From: Nitrososphaerota archaeon
GTDB lineage: Archaea > Thermoproteota > Nitrososphaeria > Nitrososphaerales > JACPRH01
Length of the DNA stretch: 33,342 nucleotides
Direction: 5' to 3'
Assembly (NCBI GenBank): GCA_016190055.1
Contig: JACPRH010000020.1
Location: 1-33,342, forward strand
Position 1 is the stretch's first letter, and each line of letters begins with the position of its first letter. The notes beneath the pieces were generated by a model. That model did no database searches and had not been told where the DNA came from. It saw nothing but the letters and a program-made list of their open reading frames with translations. Shown piece after piece: positions 31,329-33,342 of this stretch. Made by a program: the position numbers and the translations under genes.

Positions 31329-32195
31329 TTAGTTGTGGTTGTTGTTGTTTTGCTGTTTTGCTTTGGGGTAGGAGCCTAGGATTTTTGTGAGCATTTGTTT
31401 TTGGCTGAGGGCTTGGAGGGCTTGTTTGCACTTTGGATCTTCGCGGTGTCCTTCGAAGTCTAGGTAGAAGTTGTATTCCCAGAGTTTTTGGCGGGTGGGT
31501 CTGGATTCGATTTTGGTTAGGTTGATGTCTCGGTCTGCGAACTCTTTGAGGGCTTTGTAGAGTGCGCCTGGCACATGTTTTGCAGAGAAGACGATTGAGG
31601 TTTTGTCGCTGCCTGTTGGCTCCGCGTCTTTGAAGCAGAGGGTGAAGAAGCGCGTATAATTGTTGGGGTTGTCTTCGATGCCTTCAGCCAATATTTTCAT
31701 TTGGTAGATTTCTGCGGCTCTTCTGCTAGCTATTGCTGCTACTGTATCTGATTTTCTTCGCCTAAGGTTTTTGACGCTTCCCGCGGTGTCGTAGGCTGCG
31801 ACAGGTTTTACTCCGAGTTTTCGTAGGTAGCCTCTGCACTGGGCTAGGGCTTGGGGGTGTGAGTAGACTGTTTTGATGGTGTTTAACGTGGCTTCGGGTC
31901 TTGCGATTAGGCTGTGTTTGATGCGGAGATGTATTTCGCCGCAGACCTTCAACGGTGAGTGGAGGAGCAGGTCATAGGTTTCGTTTATGCTGCCTTCCAA
32001 GCTGTTTTCTACTGGGACGACTGCGTAGTCTACCTTGTGCTTCTCTAAGGCTTCAAAGGTGTCGTAGAGGGTTCTGCAGGGTTTAACGTTGACGGCGACT
32101 TTCTCCGGTTGGAAGTAGGTGAGGACTGCTTCTTCGCTGTAGGCGCCTCGCTCGCCTTGAAAAGCCACCTGCAGCTTGTGATTTTTAGTAGCCAA
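31329..32195 (-). CDS. pheA: Prephenate dehydratase with ACT domain
   Basis: A 288-aa monofunctional enzyme that converts prephenate to phenylpyruvate in phenylalanine biosynthesis. The catalytic domain (about 8-190) contains FQGERGAYSEEA, VPVENSLEGSI (61-70) and the T181-R182-F183 catalytic motif. The ACT domain (about 198-275) carries GALYKAL (210-216) and the ESRP motif (230-233) for phenylalanine feedback inhibition. It starts at TTG 32195; the preceding GGCGGAG could be a weak ribosome-binding site. It lies 39 nt after ilvE in the same direction, so the two form an amino-acid biosynthesis operon. The C-terminal tail is Asn/His-rich. Confidence 0.95.
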   Translation of the reverse strand: MATKNHKLQVAFQGERGAYSEEAVLTYFQPEKVAVNVKPCRTLYDTFEALEKHKVDYAVVPVENSLEGSINETYDLLLHSPLKVCGEIHLRIKHSLIARPEATLNTIKTVYSHPQALAQCRGYLRKLGVKPVAAYDTAGSVKNLRRRKSDTVAAIASRRAAEIYQMKILAEGIEDNPNNYTRFFTLCFKDAEPTGSDKTSIVFSAKHVPGALYKALKEFADRDINLTKIESRPTRQKLWEYNFYLDFEGHREDPKCKQALQALSQKQMLTKILGSYPKAKQQNNNNHN

Positions 32196-32234
32196 CCGTT
32201 AAAGATCTTTCTCCGCCTTTGATCGTGTTAGTGG

Positions 32235-33152
32235 CTAGTAGACGGGTGTGAGCCATTCTGGGTGTTTGCTGGTGGTTTTGCCTGTGACTAGGTCTTGGTA
32301 GACTCTGCTGATTTTCTGGGTTGTTTCGCCGGGTTTGCCGTCGCCGATTTTTCTTCGGTCTACTTCGATGATTGGGGCGATTTCTGCGGCGGTTCCTGAG
32401 AAGAACGCTTCGTCTGCGTTGAATAGTTCGAAGCGGGAGATGCGTCGCTCGATGACTTTGAGTCCGAGGTCTGGGGCTAGTTGTGTGACGGTGTCTCTTG
32501 TGATGCCTCGTAGGATGGAGGATGAGTATGGGGGTGTGATTAACTCGTCTCCGTTTACGATGAAGATGTTTTCACCTGTTCCTTCGCTGATGAATCCGTC
32601 CATGTCTAGCATGACTGCGTCGTCGTAGCCGTCTTTAACTGCTTCAAGTTTCGCTAAAACGGAGTTCAGGTAGTTTCCAGCAGCCTTCGCCAACGGCGGG
32701 GTGGACTGCTCAGAGAACCTTCTCCATGAAGAGGTTCTGAGCCTTAACTGCGGATTCTCAAAGTAGTTCTCGTATGGGATTGCGATTATTGCTGCGTCGA
32801 TTGGGAAGCCTGTGAAGTTGAGTCCGATGCTCTTGTAGCCTACGTAGATGATGGGGCGAATATAGGCTCGGCTGCGGAGATTGTTCTTTTTGACTAGCTC
32901 TACGGTGGTGTTTGCTAGGTCTTCTGCGGTGTATTTGTGGTCGATGTAGTAGACTTTGGCTGACTGTATCATTCTTCGGTAGTGATCGTGAAGCCTGAAG
33001 ATGTTCAGATTATCCTTTGAAGGATAGGCGCGAATCCCCTCGAAAACCGCTGTACCATAGTGAAGAGCATGAGTTAACACATGAACCTTAGCATCATCCC
33101 AGCGAACAAACTCCCCATTCATCCAAACATAATCAGCACGACTACTGCTCAT
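32235..33152 (-). CDS. ilvE: Branched-chain-amino-acid aminotransferase
   Basis: A 305-aa fold-type IV PLP aminotransferase that interconverts Leu/Ile/Val and their 2-oxo acids. Motifs are HALHYGTAVFEGIRAY (28-43), the PLP lysine K156 in PPLAKAAGNYLNS, and DGFISEGTGENIF (185-197). The frame is open 48 codons further upstream, but ATG 33152 begins MSSSRADYVWMNGEF, where the family normally starts. A TATA box at 33188-33197 would lie inside the longer version. First gene of an operon with pheA. Confidence 0.95.
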   Translation of the reverse strand: MSSSRADYVWMNGEFVRWDDAKVHVLTHALHYGTAVFEGIRAYPSKDNLNIFRLHDHYRRMIQSAKVYYIDHKYTAEDLANTTVELVKKNNLRSRAYIRPIIYVGYKSIGLNFTGFPIDAAIIAIPYENYFENPQLRLRTSSWRRFSEQSTPPLAKAAGNYLNSVLAKLEAVKDGYDDAVMLDMDGFISEGTGENIFIVNGDELITPPYSSSILRGITRDTVTQLAPDLGLKVIERRISRFELFNADEAFFSGTAAEIAPIIEVDRRKIGDGKPGETTQKISRVYQDLVTGKTTSKHPEWLTPVY

Positions 33153-33187
33153 AGAACCAAACCCCGTTTGCCCAAGTATCTGAGAAC

Positions 33188-33197
33188 AGTATAAAAT
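33188..33197 (-). promoter_or_regulatory. TATA box of ilvE-pheA operon
   Basis: ATTTTATACT on the minus strand is centred about 40 nt upstream of ATG 33152, leaving a leader of about 10-15 nt. It supports the short ilvE start. Confidence 0.6.
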
Positions 33198-33309
33198 CTT
33201 TACCACGTCGGATTCTGTTACGCCATGTAGAACCAAGGGAGATATGACACCCCCCTTGCGCGACAATCGAAGTGATTCAAACAACGATAATCGCACAAGG
33301 AGAGGTGTA

Positions 33310-33328
33310 CCTGTCCGAAGAGGACAGG
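33310..33328. other. Perfect 7-bp hairpin at window edge
   Basis: CCTGTCC (33310-33316) and GGACAGG (33322-33328) enclose a GAAGA loop. It lies upstream of the ilvE promoter and may be the terminator of a neighbouring gene outside the window. No clear T-tract follows within the window. Confidence 0.35.
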
Positions 33329-33342
33329 CAGATATTAAGGAA

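Noticed and set aside
1-33342. tRNA, rRNA, CRISPR arrays, insertion-sequence transposases, integrases or replication origins
   Set aside because: I looked for cloverleaf-like intergenic sequence, regularly spaced repeats and transposase or recombinase motifs and found none that I can support.

Overview
This window is very probably archaeal chromosome. Most genes have an AT-rich TATA-like box centred about 28-38 nt upstream of the start codon and almost no leader. GTG and TTG starts are common, and VapBC/RelBE toxin-antitoxin loci are dense. The secreted proteins end in a Thr-rich stalk, one membrane helix and a short RKK tail. I would place it among Thermoproteota, probably a Nitrososphaeria-like or Caldarchaeales-like lineage, because PQQ-dehydrogenases have been reported from heterotrophic Thaumarchaeota. 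That placement is inference.

Region 1 (1-20005) is a tandem array of eight paralogous PQQ-dependent, methanol-dehydrogenase-type beta-propeller enzymes, all on the minus strand; the first is cut by the window edge. Here they are called A (1-2126), B, C, D, E, F, G and H (17659-19944). A small hemerythrin-like gene sits between E and F. Every complete enzyme has a signal peptide, a propeller of about 600 residues, a Thr/Ser stalk and a C-terminal anchor. All eight carry an Asp-aromatic-Asp motif (DYD, or DFD in A) where lanthanide-dependent enzymes have DYD and calcium enzymes have DYA. Each gene is its own transcription unit. Seven 3' flanks carry nearly the same hairpin followed by a T-tract. 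The 5' flanks fall into two promoter classes: B-E share a TTTATATAAA box, while A, F, G and H share a 23-bp dyad element just upstream of a different TATA box. The signal peptides split largely the same way, so the array looks like two regulons of surface dehydrogenases.

Region 2 (about 20100-31200) is a toxin-antitoxin island with about ten loci: seven AbrB- or RHH-type VapBC pairs, one RelBE pair, one RelE-like remnant and a lone DUF433 protein. It also holds a C2H2 zinc-finger protein, an ArsR-like regulator divergent from a frameshifted Rossmann/TIR-like gene, a degraded winged-helix gene, a hypothetical basic protein and one housekeeping gene, a cyclophilin. Four genes are frameshifted, three of them by one extra base in or beside a homopolymer. 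Fragments of one unrecognised protein-coding sequence recur four times, all on the minus strand. Several well-formed palindromes lie upstream of or between the modules.

Region 3 (31329-33342) returns to core metabolism. Branched-chain aminotransferase and prephenate dehydratase form a two-gene minus-strand operon. No PQQ biosynthesis gene, cytochrome c, methanol-dehydrogenase small subunit or lanthanide-uptake gene is present, so the electron acceptor and cofactor supply of the array must lie elsewhere.
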